From an uncultured Granulosicoccaceae bacterium (GTDB taxonomy: Bacteria > Pseudomonadota > Gammaproteobacteria > Granulosicoccales > Granulosicoccaceae), in NCBI GenBank assembly GCA_938020525.1, contig CALIHW010000003.1, forward strand, positions 38,438 through 102,437: a DNA stretch of 64,000 bases, given 5' to 3'. A model generated the notes under the pieces. That model was not told the DNA's origin. It did not search any database and was given only the letters and a program-made list of their open reading frames with translations. Shown in pieces: positions 36,220 to 45,423 of the stretch; position 1 is the stretch's first letter; each line of letters starts with the position of its first letter. The position numbers and the translations under genes were made by a program.

Positions 36220-37911
36220 CTATATTTCATTAGGAAAGTGCTTCATGGTCAGAAGAATCGGGTTAGGCGCTGCCTGCCCAAGACCACAGATAGATGCATC
36301 AACCATTACGTTGCACAAATCCTCAAGCAGTGGCTGATCCCACTTGTCTTTCTCCATCAGCTTGACTGCTTTTTCACAGCCAACCCTGCACGGTGTGCAC
36401 TGACCACAACTTTCATCTTCAAAAAAGCGCAGCATATTCAACGCTGCATCTTTAACACTGTCTTTATCTGATAAAACCACAATTGCAGCAGAACCAATAA
36501 ACGAACCGTGCGGTTGCAAGGTATCAAAATCCATTGGAATATCATTCATTGAAGCTGGCAACAACCCGGCAGATGGGCCACCCGGTTGGTAGGCTTTAAA
36601 AGTGTGACCATCAAGCATGCCGCCAGATGCTTCAATCAAATCATCTATGGTGGAACCTGCAGGTAACAAATGTACGCCTGGGTTCTTCACACGGCCTGAA
36701 ATTGAAAAGGAACGCAATCCTGTGCGGCCGTTCTTTTCAACATTGCTTAGTATCTCTGGGCCCTCACGGCATATGAGCGCTACCCAGTGCAGCGTTTCAA
36801 TGTTGTGGACAAGCGTCGGTCTGCCGAAGACACCAACCTGCGCTACATACGGAGGTCTGTGCCGTGGTAGTCCGCGCTTACCTTCAATCGATTCGATCAT
36901 CGCGCTTTCTTCACCGCAGATATAGGCACCGGCACCACGTCTTAATTCAACATAACCCGCATCTACCAGGCCTGCTGCCTCAAGGTCTACGATTGCATCG
37001 GCGAGAATTTTTAATACAGCCGGATACTCATCACGCATATAGATGTAGCAACGGCTGGCCTCTACCGCCCACGCCGCTATTAGCATTCCCTCAAGAAACA
37101 AGTGAGGCGTGCGCTCAAGATAGTAGCGATCCTTAAACGTACCAGGCTCACCTTCATCGCCATTTACCGCAAGATAGCGTGGGCCTTTCTCTGCCCGTAC
37201 AAATGACCACTTTTTACCGGATGGAAATCCCGCACCACCTAAACCACGCAAACCGGATGAATTGATTTTTTCCTGCACTTCATCAACGGTGTGACTACCT
37301 TTGCGAAGCGACTCAAGCTCTTTATAACCGCCGGCTTCACGGTAGGCTTTAAAATTTTCAAACGCAGGCATAACCGCATGGGTATCTTTCTTTGCGATTG
37401 CCTCGGTCACACTATCAACTGTCGCATGATCAATATGACGATGACCAATCTCAAGCGTAGGCGCAGTGTCACATCGCCCCATACACGGTGCTCGTAGAAC
37501 ACGAATCTGTGTCGGATCAGTCCCTTCTTTTAGAGCTTTGAGTAGTTGCTGCGCACCGGCAAGTTCACATGACAAAGAGTCACAGACTCTTATAGTAGTC
37601 GCCGGTGGCGGCGCTTCATCGACGCCAACAACATCAAAGTGGGCATAGAAACTTGCCACTTCGTGCACCTCTGCCTGAGACAAACGCATCTCATGGGCAA
37701 GCGCATACAGATGGGCAAATGACAAATGGCCGAATTTGTCCTGAATCAGGTGAAGGTGCTCGATCAGCAGATCAGCGCTTCTGGCCCTGCCTTCGAGCAG
37801 CTCCAGCACCTGCGCGTGCGCAGACTCATCGAGCTGCCTTCCTTTTGGTGTCGATCTGCCCTTGCCTCGGCCAGACTTCCAGACACCCGGTTTGAGTTCA
37901 GCTACCGCCAT
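36220..37911 (-). CDS. fdsB: Formate dehydrogenase diaphorase subunit, NuoE-NuoF fusion
   Basis: 563 residues. The first 170 are NuoE-like: a helical bundle (LIQDKFGHLSFAHLYALAHE), then a thioredoxin-fold [2Fe-2S] site with RVCDSLSCELAGAQQ and RAPCMGRCDTAPTLE. The rest is NuoF-like: GLRGLGGAGFPSGKKW (FMN), NGDEGEPGTFKDRYYLE (NADH), GAYICGEESAMIESIEG, and a [4Fe-4S] site ESCGQCTPCRVGCEK with later SICGLGQAAP. It passes electrons from formate to NAD+. In the well-known fdsGBACD operon these parts are two proteins (FdsG and FdsB); here they are one chain. The dyad at 37974-38004 lies just upstream. Confidence 0.92.
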   Translation of the reverse strand: MAVAELKPGVWKSGRGKGRSTPKGRQLDESAHAQVLELLEGRARSADLLIEHLHLIQDKFGHLSFAHLYALAHEMRLSQAEVHEVASFYAHFDVVGVDEAPPPATTIRVCDSLSCELAGAQQLLKALKEGTDPTQIRVLRAPCMGRCDTAPTLEIGHRHIDHATVDSVTEAIAKKDTHAVMPAFENFKAYREAGGYKELESLRKGSHTVDEVQEKINSSGLRGLGGAGFPSGKKWSFVRAEKGPRYLAVNGDEGEPGTFKDRYYLERTPHLFLEGMLIAAWAVEASRCYIYMRDEYPAVLKILADAIVDLEAAGLVDAGYVELRRGAGAYICGEESAMIESIEGKRGLPRHRPPYVAQVGVFGRPTLVHNIETLHWVALICREGPEILSNVEKNGRTGLRSFSISGRVKNPGVHLLPAGSTIDDLIEASGGMLDGHTFKAYQPGGPSAGLLPASMNDIPMDFDTLQPHGSFIGSAAIVVLSDKDSVKDAALNMLRFFEDESCGQCTPCRVGCEKAVKLMEKDKWDQPLLEDLCNVMVDASICGLGQAAPNPILLTMKHFPNEI

Positions 37912-37973
37912 GCGTGCTTCCTAAGTGTGATTTCGTGGTTTGGGCGCTAGTTGACAGCAGAGCAGCAATAAAC

Positions 37974-38004
37974 ACAAATCGCTATTTTGAATGGTGCGAT
38001 TTGT
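37974..38004. promoter_or_regulatory. Perfect 9-base dyad upstream of fdsB
   Basis: ACAAATCGC-N13-GCGATTTGT between the lysR stop (38076) and the fdsB start (37911). Placement 63 bases before the start codon and the A/T-rich spacer suit a regulator site, likely for the adjacent LysR protein. It could alternatively be the lysR terminator on minus, though the T tract after it is poor. Confidence 0.5.
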
Positions 38005-38075
38005 TTTCCTTATGATGAGAGTTGCCGATGAAAATGACGACTATCAGATCAGCTGGAATCAGCACGGCGAGAAAA

Positions 38076-38981
38076 TTAACCGGAGCTCGCAATTACATCG
38101 CGCAGCGCATCGATTGCCGGCAATGCTGGCTCGTGGTCCAGAGTGGCGAGCCCGATAGTCTTCTCAACGACCGGATTTTCAAGTTTAAGGCTGACTGAAT
38201 TCTGATTCAGGAATAAGCTGTCTACCAGTTTCTGCGGTGCAATAGTCGCAGCAGCACCGTTGTTGACCTGAACCATTGCTGCGGTGAAAGCATTTGTCTC
38301 CATCACCGGTTCAGGTGTTAGCCCGGCACTGAGGAATACTTCATCAACAATCTGCCGAAAACGCATATCTTTACTGAGTAAACACAATGGCAAATGAGCC
38401 GCTTCTTTCCAGGTAGCGCTGCCGCGCGCCCGTGGCGCCATATGCGGCGGTGACAACAAAACATAGCTTTCCTGATAAATACTATCAAATCGCAAAGTAC
38501 CGTTATCTTTTTCATCGAGGTAGGTAATACCGGCATCGATGGCAAACTCATGTAAAGCACGTGCTATTTCAACCGAGGAAAGTGATTGTATTTTAATGGT
38601 TAGATGCTCATACCTTGCACGCAAGGCAGTAGAAATTGAAGCGGCATAAGGTAATGCTGTTGGCACTACACCGACTGCAATCACACCGTGTAAATCATCA
38701 CGCGCAACTTCAATATCCTGACGTAAGCCTTCCACATCAGAAATTACTTTGCGCGCCCACTTCAGAATCAGCTCACCTTCTCTGGTAAAACCAAGAAACT
38801 TATTACCACGCCGCACAATAGGCACATCAAGCATCTGCTCCAAATGATTGATGCGTGCGGAGAAAGCTGGCTGCGATATGCCACAGTCAGCTGCAGCACG
38901 AGTAAAGTGCTTTCTTTGCGACAGGGCAAGCAATAGCTGTAAATCACGTATCTCGGGATAACGCCCCATATCAGCCAGCAC
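38076..38981 (-). CDS. LysR-family transcriptional regulator of the formate dehydrogenase genes (inferred)
   Basis: 301 residues. The winged helix-turn-helix is at about 9-68: LQLLLALSQRKHFTRAAADC, GISQPAFSARINHLEQML, PIVRRGNKFLGFTREGELIL. The remaining part is a periplasmic-binding-fold effector domain. It is transcribed in the same direction as fdsB-fdsA, immediately upstream, which is unusual since LysR genes are most often divergent. Its likely targets are fdsBA and itself. The effector is unknown; formate is the obvious guess. Confidence 0.9.
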   Translation of the reverse strand: MLADMGRYPEIRDLQLLLALSQRKHFTRAAADCGISQPAFSARINHLEQMLDVPIVRRGNKFLGFTREGELILKWARKVISDVEGLRQDIEVARDDLHGVIAVGVVPTALPYAASISTALRARYEHLTIKIQSLSSVEIARALHEFAIDAGITYLDEKDNGTLRFDSIYQESYVLLSPPHMAPRARGSATWKEAAHLPLCLLSKDMRFRQIVDEVFLSAGLTPEPVMETNAFTAAMVQVNNGAAATIAPQKLVDSLFLNQNSVSLKLENPVVEKTIGLATLDHEPALPAIDALRDVIASSG

Positions 38982-39035
38982 TCAACCTTTAAGTAAATTC
39001 ATTGTGATACAACATATGGGTATGGGATTTCAGCG

Positions 39036-40019
39036 CTATGCAACTTCAAGAACAATCTTGCCAAAGTGACTGCCCTCCTCCATTGCTTTATGCGCCTGCG
39101 CTGCCTCACTTAGTGGAAATACATCAGAAACTAGCGGTTCTATAGTTTTATTAGTAAAGAGTGGCATCACTGTTTTTTCAAAATCTGCAATGATTTGTCC
39201 TTTTTCAGACACAGGGCGTGAGCGCAACACCGAGCCCACTATCTTCTGCCGCTTAACCATCATGGTGGCAAGATTTATCTCCGCTTTAATGCCCCCCATC
39301 AGGCCGATAATAACCAGTCTGCCGCTTAACGCCAGACTTTTCATGTTGTCCTTGAAATAAGCACCACCAATATGATCAAGAATGACATCTACCCCTTTGC
39401 CACCGGTTATCGACTTGACTTCATCTGCAAACGATTGCGACTTATAGTCAATCACATGAGCTGCACCCTGGGATTTCACTCGATCGAGCTTACCGGTAGA
39501 CGCAGTCACAATGGTTGTGCAGTCTGGGATCAACGCATTACACAATTGAATAGCGGCTGTGTTTACCCCTCCACCTCCACCGTGCAACAGAAAAGTGTTT
39601 CCGGATTGTGCCTCGCCAAGTACTATCGCGTTCAGCCACGCGGTAATGTATGTCTCACAGATACAAGATGCCTGCTTGTAATCAAGCGCCTCCGGTATTG
39701 GCATCGTGTGGCTTTCATAGGCGACTGCATACTCTGCATAACCGCCACCACCTACCAACGCAAAAACTCTGTCACCCACTTTGTATCGAGTGACACCTTC
39801 GCCAACAGACTCTACAGTACCGGCAACCTCAAGACCGATAATCTCTGAGTCACCCGCAGGCGGCGGATAGTTACCTTCACGCTGCACAATATCCGGTCGG
39901 TTTACAGAACAGGCATGCACTTTTATCAATAGCTGAGCCTGAGCTGCGACCGGGATATCTATATCATCAAGATAAAGATTATCCGCACTGCCAAACTGCT
40001 TCAGATTGATTGCTTTCAT
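39036..40019 (-). CDS. NAD(P)H:quinone oxidoreductase, zinc-free MDR family
   Basis: 327 residues. It begins MKAINLKQFGSADNLYLDDI, with CSVNRPDIVQREGNYPPP and IIGLEVAGTVESVGEGVTRY, typical of the QOR/TED2 branch of the medium-chain dehydrogenases. The nucleotide site FLLHGGGGGVNTAAIQL follows, then GGKGVDVILDHIGGAYFKDN. Structural zinc cysteines are missing. It reduces quinones or alpha,beta-unsaturated carbonyls with NAD(P)H. It is on the same strand as lysR but is probably independent, being divergent from otnK across 154 bases. Physiological substrate unknown. Confidence 0.9.
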   Translation of the reverse strand: MKAINLKQFGSADNLYLDDIDIPVAAQAQLLIKVHACSVNRPDIVQREGNYPPPAGDSEIIGLEVAGTVESVGEGVTRYKVGDRVFALVGGGGYAEYAVAYESHTMPIPEALDYKQASCICETYITAWLNAIVLGEAQSGNTFLLHGGGGGVNTAAIQLCNALIPDCTTIVTASTGKLDRVKSQGAAHVIDYKSQSFADEVKSITGGKGVDVILDHIGGAYFKDNMKSLALSGRLVIIGLMGGIKAEINLATMMVKRQKIVGSVLRSRPVSEKGQIIADFEKTVMPLFTNKTIEPLVSDVFPLSEAAQAHKAMEEGSHFGKIVLEVA

Positions 40020-40173
40020 TCAGGCGCGCCAATTAGTCATCAAAGCACTATATTATCACCGATTAAACTGTTCCACTGCATAGCCTGCATAATGGTTGCG
40101 GCCAGATGATAAGCTCTCAGCCAGAGTTGCAAATTGCAATACAATATGAAACGCGGTAGAAGCTGGAAACACT

Positions 40174-41427
40174 ATGAATAACCTCCTCCTCGGTTGCATT
40201 GCAGACGACTTTACCGGCGCCAGCGATCTTGCTAATACCCTGTGTCGTGAGGGCATGCGGACTACCCAGTACATTGATACGCCGGGTGCGAACACCAAGG
40301 CTGATTGTGAAGCCGCAATCATTGCACTCAAAAGCCGATCGATTGATGCAGATGAGGCGATTCACCAGTCACTGGAAGCGTTAGCCTGGTTACGTACACA
40401 GGGCGCTACCCAGTTTTTATTTAAATACTGCTCAACTTTTGATTCAACTCGTGATGGAAACATTGGGCCTGTCGCCGAGGCACTGGCAGCAGCACTCGAC
40501 ACAGCAGGTGTTGTGGTCTGTCCGGCATTTCCAACAACAGGTCGTACTGTTTATCAGGGACACCTTTTTGTCAATGACCAGCTTTTAAACGAATCAGGCT
40601 TACAGAACCACCCGCTCAACCCGATGACCGATGCAGATATCAGGCGCTGGCTGCAACATCAATGCAAAAATAAAGTCGGTCATGTAGCGCAAGGTGCGGT
40701 CAATAACGGAACTGGAGCTGTTAGGCAGGCACTCGATAAATCAGTCAAAGACAAACAAACCCTGGTGGTGGTAGATGCAACCACAGATAAAGACTTAATC
40801 ACTATTGGCAGTGCCTGCAGCGATGCAAAGCTGATTACCGGCGGTTCTGGCATAGCACTAGGTCTGCCACAGAATTTCAGAGCAAAGGGTTTGCTATCAG
40901 ATGCAGGCCAAAGCTTCAGACCCCAGACAGGACCCGCCATTGTACTGGCAGGCAGTTGCTCCCAGGCTACCAGACAACAGATTGAACATTACTCAAGCGG
41001 CCCAAAGACAAATATAAATATTCAACAGTTAATGGCAGACAAAATTTCTGTACAAAGTGTTGCTGAGACATTACCAGATGATGGTAGCGTGGCATTAATC
41101 TATTCCTCTGCAGCACCAGAGGAAGTCAAACAACTGCAATCAGAATTTGGCACAGATACCGTCGCTGAAAAAATCGAATCTTTCTTTGCAGATCTTGCCA
41201 GTTTTTTGGTCACCAGTGGTTATAAAAGAATCGTGGTTGCTGGTGGCGAAACTTCCGGTGCTGTGGTCAGCGCTTTAAACATTAACGCTTTTGACATTGG
41301 ATCGGAGATAGATCCGGGTGTCCCGACGCTAAGCACTAAGGGCGAAAAACCAATTGCCATGGCACTTAAGTCAGGCAACTTCGGTGCTGTAGACTTTTTT
41401 GCAAAAGCGCTGTTACAGCTGCAATAG
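40174..41427 (+). CDS. otnK: 3-oxo-tetronate kinase (four-carbon acid sugar kinase family)
   Basis: 417 residues. The DUF1537 N-terminal domain begins LLGCIADDFTGASDLANTLC, with the substrate motif KYCSTFDSTRDGNIGP. The C-terminal nucleotide domain has LAGSCSQATRQQIEHY and IVVAGGETSGAVVSALNI. The family phosphorylates 3-oxo-tetronates from L-threonate or D-erythronate breakdown. OtnC follows 78 bases downstream, completing kinase plus decarboxylase. The dehydrogenase and isomerase steps of the pathway are not in the window. Confidence 0.92.
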   Translation: MNNLLLGCIADDFTGASDLANTLCREGMRTTQYIDTPGANTKADCEAAIIALKSRSIDADEAIHQSLEALAWLRTQGATQFLFKYCSTFDSTRDGNIGPVAEALAAALDTAGVVVCPAFPTTGRTVYQGHLFVNDQLLNESGLQNHPLNPMTDADIRRWLQHQCKNKVGHVAQGAVNNGTGAVRQALDKSVKDKQTLVVVDATTDKDLITIGSACSDAKLITGGSGIALGLPQNFRAKGLLSDAGQSFRPQTGPAIVLAGSCSQATRQQIEHYSSGPKTNINIQQLMADKISVQSVAETLPDDGSVALIYSSAAPEEVKQLQSEFGTDTVAEKIESFFADLASFLVTSGYKRIVVAGGETSGAVVSALNINAFDIGSEIDPGVPTLSTKGEKPIAMALKSGNFGAVDFFAKALLQLQ

Positions 41428-41449
41428 TCCGCATAGAACCGCCTAAAAC

Positions 41450-41491
41450 AAGACACCCTTAAGACAACCCTTAAGACAACCCTTAAGACAA
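41450..41491. repeat. 12-base tandem repeat between otnK and otnC
   Basis: AAGACACCCTT, then AAGACAACCCTT twice, then AAGACAA, about 3.5 units ending just before the otnC ribosome site (GGAG at 41494-41497). Changes in copy number would alter only the otnK-otnC spacing. Confidence 0.8.
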
Positions 41492-41505
41492 CTGGAGACA
41501 ACATA

Positions 41506-42126
41506 GTGAATGAAGTTCAGCTACGAGATAGCATTTGTCGCTTCGGGAAATCGCTGTTCGACCGTGGCCTGACTACAGGCAGCACTGGTAACATCAGTGT
41601 TAAGTACGGTCACGGCTGGATTGTCACTCCTACAAACGCCTCACTGGGCAATCTATGTCCTGATAGTTTAAGTGTACTGGATAAGCACGGCAGTGTAGTC
41701 AGTGGCGATAAACCCACCAAGGAAGTGCCATTGCATACTGCCATGTATGAAACAGTTCCAAACTGCGGTGCTGTAGTTCATTTGCACTCTGTACATTCGG
41801 TAGCTGTGTCACTGCTTCCGGAAACTGATCCCGCAGATGCACTGCCACCCCTGACCGCATACTACGTGATGAAAGTCGGCAAGACTGCACTGGTGCCGTA
41901 TCATAAACCCGGAGATCCGTTAATTGGCGATGCTATCCGAGGTCTGGCTGGTAAATTTACATCGGTGCTTTTGGCTAATCACGGGCCAGTGATGGCGGGT
42001 AAAACACTCGAAGCTGCGGTTTATGCAACCGAAGAACTCGAGGAAACCTCAAAACTGCATCTGCTGACCCGCGGCTTAAACCCTCGCATCCTCACTGAGG
42101 AGCAAATCGATGCATTAAGACCCTGA
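41506..42126 (+). CDS. otnC: 3-oxo-tetronate 4-phosphate decarboxylase (class II aldolase family)
   Basis: 206 residues from GTG 41506, which follows GGAG with a suitable gap; a nearby ATG at 41510 is out of frame. Motifs: LTTGSTGNISVKYGHGWIVT, PTKEVPLHTAMYE with the catalytic Glu, VVHLHSVHSVAVS with zinc His residues, and LLANHGPVMAGKTLEAAV with the third His. The enzyme decarboxylates the OtnK product to dihydroxyacetone phosphate. Cotranscribed with otnK. Confidence 0.92.
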   Translation: MNEVQLRDSICRFGKSLFDRGLTTGSTGNISVKYGHGWIVTPTNASLGNLCPDSLSVLDKHGSVVSGDKPTKEVPLHTAMYETVPNCGAVVHLHSVHSVAVSLLPETDPADALPPLTAYYVMKVGKTALVPYHKPGDPLIGDAIRGLAGKFTSVLLANHGPVMAGKTLEAAVYATEELEETSKLHLLTRGLNPRILTEEQIDALRP

Positions 42127-42275
42127 TACATTAAAGCTCTGGCGCATAACCCAGTTACATTAAAACCGTGGGCGTCACGTAATTTTCAGGCAGGCTTCAA
42201 ATAGGTCTTACTCGGCAATTACCCGGCGTGGCACACCAATTGAAGCGTCTTTTAACCCCTCAGAATAAACCACAT

Positions 42276-42758
42276 ATGTCACTAAAATCACTGGCACTTA
42301 AAATCTACAAGGCATTGCCGGTCTTTGTACAACGGAAAGTAGTCCGGGTTTTGTATCCAGGCTATGTGGTCGCAGCAAAGGTCTTTATAACCAACCCCGA
42401 AGGTAAGTTTCTGGCAGTAAAAACGACCTATGCTAAAGACTGGGATATTCCCAGCGGTCACTGTGACCCGGGAGAAAGCCCGGATGATGCGGCGAGCCGT
42501 GAGCTTTGGGAAGAAACCGGAGTTAAAGTTGACAATATGCAGCAGTTCGGTGTGATTTTTAATCCGGTATTGAAATCAGTCCAGGTGCTGTTTACACACC
42601 AACTAAAGAATACACCGGAATTATCTATCGACAATCTTGAAATCTCAGATGCCAGCTGGGTAGAAAGAGACGAAGTAGAGCTGAACCCCTACGCAATTGA
42701 AGCAGTAGAAGCGATCCTTGATCACAAAGCGAGTTATTGGGTTTCTTTTCGAAAGTAG
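42276..42758 (+). CDS. Nudix hydrolase
   Basis: 160 residues from ATG 42276 (MSLKSLALKIYKALPVFVQR); an upstream in-frame extension to 42228 is not supported. The Nudix box is complete: GHCDPGESPDDAASRELWEE followed by TGVKV, giving the G-x5-E-x7-REUxEExGU pattern. The amphipathic N-terminus and YPGYVVAAKVFITN strand lead into the fold. Nudix enzymes hydrolyse nucleoside diphosphate-linked compounds; the substrate cannot be deduced. It follows otnC by 149 bases. Confidence 0.9.
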   Translation: MSLKSLALKIYKALPVFVQRKVVRVLYPGYVVAAKVFITNPEGKFLAVKTTYAKDWDIPSGHCDPGESPDDAASRELWEETGVKVDNMQQFGVIFNPVLKSVQVLFTHQLKNTPELSIDNLEISDASWVERDEVELNPYAIEAVEAILDHKASYWVSFRK

Positions 42759-43059
42759 ATCGCCCGCTTTTGCACAAGACAGTTCAGTTAAAAATACAGA
42801 TACCACTGTTACATCACTGATCCCCCGCTGCCATTGATTCTGAGGTTCCATTTCCAGTCGGGCTAATTCCTGCTTTTTATCTGTATCAGAAATTCCATCA
42901 ATATAGGTATAAAAAAGGTCGATGCTGTAAGCAGCGTAAATAGATTTCATACTGCCAGACTATCTGAAATTCAAAATCAAATAATTACCGATAGCTGCTC
43001 CCGTTTCCTTTTTTCTGTGATAAGTTTAAACCGCGTCAAAACCAACACAGGAGCAACGG
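42759..43059. other. Intergenic region between Nudix gene and dienelactone hydrolase
   Basis: About 300 bases. A minus-strand frame (42950 back into the Nudix gene) starts MKSIYAAYSIDLFYTYIDGI and looks partly protein-like, but it overlaps 114 bases of the Nudix gene antisense and lacks a ribosome site, so it is not called. A ribosome site AGGAGCAA precedes the next ATG. Confidence 0.5.
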
Positions 43060-43980
43060 ATGAACCTACCAAATACCACTGAAAAGCATGAAGTGGATGT
43101 TGAAGACCTAGAAATTGATCAACGCATTTATGACTTATACGATCTCTACTGCCACGATTTCATCAGTCGTCGAGAATTTCTAAAGCGCGCTGGCGCTATA
43201 ACTGTGGCCGGGGTGTCGGGCTTAACAATGGCCCAGGCTTTGTTCCCGCGCTATGCACAAGCACAAACAATATCGTTCACCGATGAACGTATGAAAGCTG
43301 AGTATGTCACTTACTCTTCTCCCGGTGGCAACTCGGGTGAGATGCGAGGTTATCTTGCCGTACCAAGCACCGATGGCCCGTACCCGAGTGTGCTGGTCGT
43401 ACACGAGAACCGTGGACTCAACCCGTATATCGAAGACGTGGCACGTCGCCTGGCAGTAGAGGGCTTTCTGGCACTGGCACCTGACGCCTTGTATCCGGTG
43501 GGCGGTTACCCTGGTAACGATGATGATGGTCGTGCGTTGCAAAAAAGTCTTGACCGGGCAAAGATCATGGTCGACATGGCAAACGGTGCTGAGTTTTTAA
43601 AATCACATGAGCTTTCCACCGGCAAAATCGGTGCAGTCGGTTTCTGCTTCGGCGGTGGCGTGGTAAATTTCCTGGCTACCAAGATGGGTGAAGATTTTCA
43701 CGCCGGTGTACCTTTCTATGGCAGCGCACCACCTGCTGAGAGTGTCGCAAACATCAAAGCCCCAATGATGATACAGGCGGCTGAAAATGACGATCGCATC
43801 AATGCGCAGTGGCCGGATTTTGAAGCCGCGTTGCAAGCAAATAATATCGAGTACACCCGGCATTTGTATCCGGGCACGGGTCACGGATTCCACAACAACT
43901 CTACCAAGCGCTATAACGAAGAAGCAGCAAATCTGGCATGGGAACGCACACTCGAACTGTTCAAGAATAACCTGGCTTAG
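43060..43980 (+). CDS. Dienelactone-hydrolase-family protein with Tat-type signal
   Basis: 306 residues. Residues 1-40 form a charged cytoplasmic start, then SRREFLKRAG (twin-arginine motif) and a hydrophobic segment ending FPRYAQAQ, so Tat export is likely. The alpha/beta hydrolase core has the oxyanion region VLVVHENRGLNPYIEDVARR, the Cys nucleophile in GAVGFCFGGGVVNF, Asp in AAENDDRIN and His in GTGHGFHNN. It resembles E. coli YghX. The length and triad are complete. Substrate unknown; a periplasmic lactone or ester is reasonable. It starts after AGGAGCAACGG. Confidence 0.9.
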   Translation: MNLPNTTEKHEVDVEDLEIDQRIYDLYDLYCHDFISRREFLKRAGAITVAGVSGLTMAQALFPRYAQAQTISFTDERMKAEYVTYSSPGGNSGEMRGYLAVPSTDGPYPSVLVVHENRGLNPYIEDVARRLAVEGFLALAPDALYPVGGYPGNDDDGRALQKSLDRAKIMVDMANGAEFLKSHELSTGKIGAVGFCFGGGVVNFLATKMGEDFHAGVPFYGSAPPAESVANIKAPMMIQAAENDDRINAQWPDFEAALQANNIEYTRHLYPGTGHGFHNNSTKRYNEEAANLAWERTLELFKNNLA

Positions 43981-44416
43981 ATAACTTTTGCAGAACCAGA
44001 GACATGTGGAGCAATCTGCTGCACATGTCTACACATCTTCGACGCTGCTCTATGAATAGAGACAATCCGGAGACAATGCCAATCTGGACACGGCGCTACG
44101 TCATTTGCGCTTAAGCAACAATGACAGATCTGGCGAAAAAGTAGAGATCGTCACCTATTCAGTTGCACATTCTCTAACAATTGACCAACCAGTATCAGCA
44201 ATAGATTTCACCACCAATACTTTGTGGTGTGGTTCGAGAATGTTGTAAAACACACGAAAAAACGCCGACAGGTTCCATTCACATTGTGAAATGCAGTCGG
44301 GATCCTGAATTTTGATCAGTTAATTAACTATCAATTACTTATCAGTACTCGTTTTGTGTTGATGTTCAAGATTACACTAGCGCACATTCTTAAATAGCCG
44401 GTACTGGTGTGGTCCA
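43981..44416. other. Intergenic region with a hairpin after the hydrolase gene
   Basis: 436 bases. Near the left end AGACATGTG pairs with CACATGTCT (44000-44030), with an additional AGCA/TGCT stem in the loop; it is terminator-like though the T tract is poor. Further on, ACATTCTC (44167-44174) is repeated inverted as GAGAATGT (44236-44243). No ORF or known RNA recognised. Confidence 0.5.
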
Positions 44417-45397
44417 ATGAAATTAAAAATCTTTTCAGTTATTTTCTTCTCCTCTTTTCTGCTCGCTTGCGAGTCCGCGAGTATCAACGGCGCTGGAACC
44501 ACCAGTATTAGTGATACAGACAGTAGCGCTAACAACGATGACAGCACCGACACAGACGGCACCAATATCGATGGCGACGCTGATACTGGTAGTACTGATG
44601 CCACAGCTGGAAACAGCGAGGCAATCGTAACCGGTCTTGACGGTGTGACCACATCCAGCACCAGCAACGGTGACGTTAACTCAGTCGGGCTTATCAAGCT
44701 GGAACCAATAGGTATATCGGCTGATTCTACACGTGGTCTTTTTGGGAAATTGCCTGAGACTCGCACTGAGCAAGAGATTCGTGACTGGTATATGCCTCCA
44801 ACTGACACCTGCATAGTTACTCTCGTCTCGGAAGACGATGGCACAGTGGCAACCGATGAGTTCGTGGTCCTTGATCAAACAACAAATTTGGTCAGCGCAG
44901 GAGACTCACTCGTTTTAACAGATGATAACGGTACCTACGCAACGCTAGTGCAAACAGCTGGTTTATCCGGGCCTGCTTATGTACCAGAGGCTGACCTTAA
45001 TCAAGGTGCCGGTACGAATTTATCGATCGATATTCCCGGTGATGAATTTGCAGCATTTCCAGGTATTGCCGTACCACCGGTAAATGAACTTAATGTTGTG
45101 TCTCCAGCTATTGGTGAGAACATTGGTGTATCAACATTTTTTCAGTGGGTGCCTAATGATGTACCCGGATCTCTCATTGAACTCTACACAAGCGGTTTCT
45201 CAAGTGTTAGCAACGAAGCTATATTCATTGGCTGCAGTCTGGTAGACGATGGGTTATTTGGTTTTTCTGAAGATGTACAGGCTCAGATGGGTGTCGATTT
45301 TAACGATGACTGGACTACTATGTTGAGAATCGCCTACAACGTAGCCGCAGATGGCGACAGTATGGTATTTGTAGCCAACAGCGTACGTGCCAAGTAA
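44417..45397 (+). CDS. Hypothetical lipoprotein with Asp/Thr/Ser-rich linker
   Basis: 326 residues. A lipoprotein signal MKLKIFSVIFFSSFLLAC gives Cys18. Residues 25-80 are a low-complexity Ser/Thr/Asp/Gly linker (DTDSSANNDDSTDTDGTNID). The rest is a globular domain with no family known to me. PTDTCIVTLVSEDDGTVATD and a later IFIGCSLVDDG carry the two other cysteines and may form a disulfide. The linker is similar in style to the start of the large repeat lipoprotein. Likely outer-membrane anchored by the N-terminal lipid. A perfect hairpin lies 27 bases after the stop. Confidence 0.82.
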   Translation: MKLKIFSVIFFSSFLLACESASINGAGTTSISDTDSSANNDDSTDTDGTNIDGDADTGSTDATAGNSEAIVTGLDGVTTSSTSNGDVNSVGLIKLEPIGISADSTRGLFGKLPETRTEQEIRDWYMPPTDTCIVTLVSEDDGTVATDEFVVLDQTTNLVSAGDSLVLTDDNGTYATLVQTAGLSGPAYVPEADLNQGAGTNLSIDIPGDEFAAFPGIAVPPVNELNVVSPAIGENIGVSTFFQWVPNDVPGSLIELYTSGFSSVSNEAIFIGCSLVDDGLFGFSEDVQAQMGVDFNDDWTTMLRIAYNVAADGDSMVFVANSVRAK

Positions 45398-45423
45398 GAA
45401 AAGGCTAAAAAAACTGATGGAAC

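Noticed and set aside
42645..42950. 101-residue minus frame overlapping the Nudix gene
   Set aside because: The first 60 residues look plausible, but it overlaps the Nudix coding end antisense by 114 bases and no ribosome site is visible. Kept out until conservation is shown.
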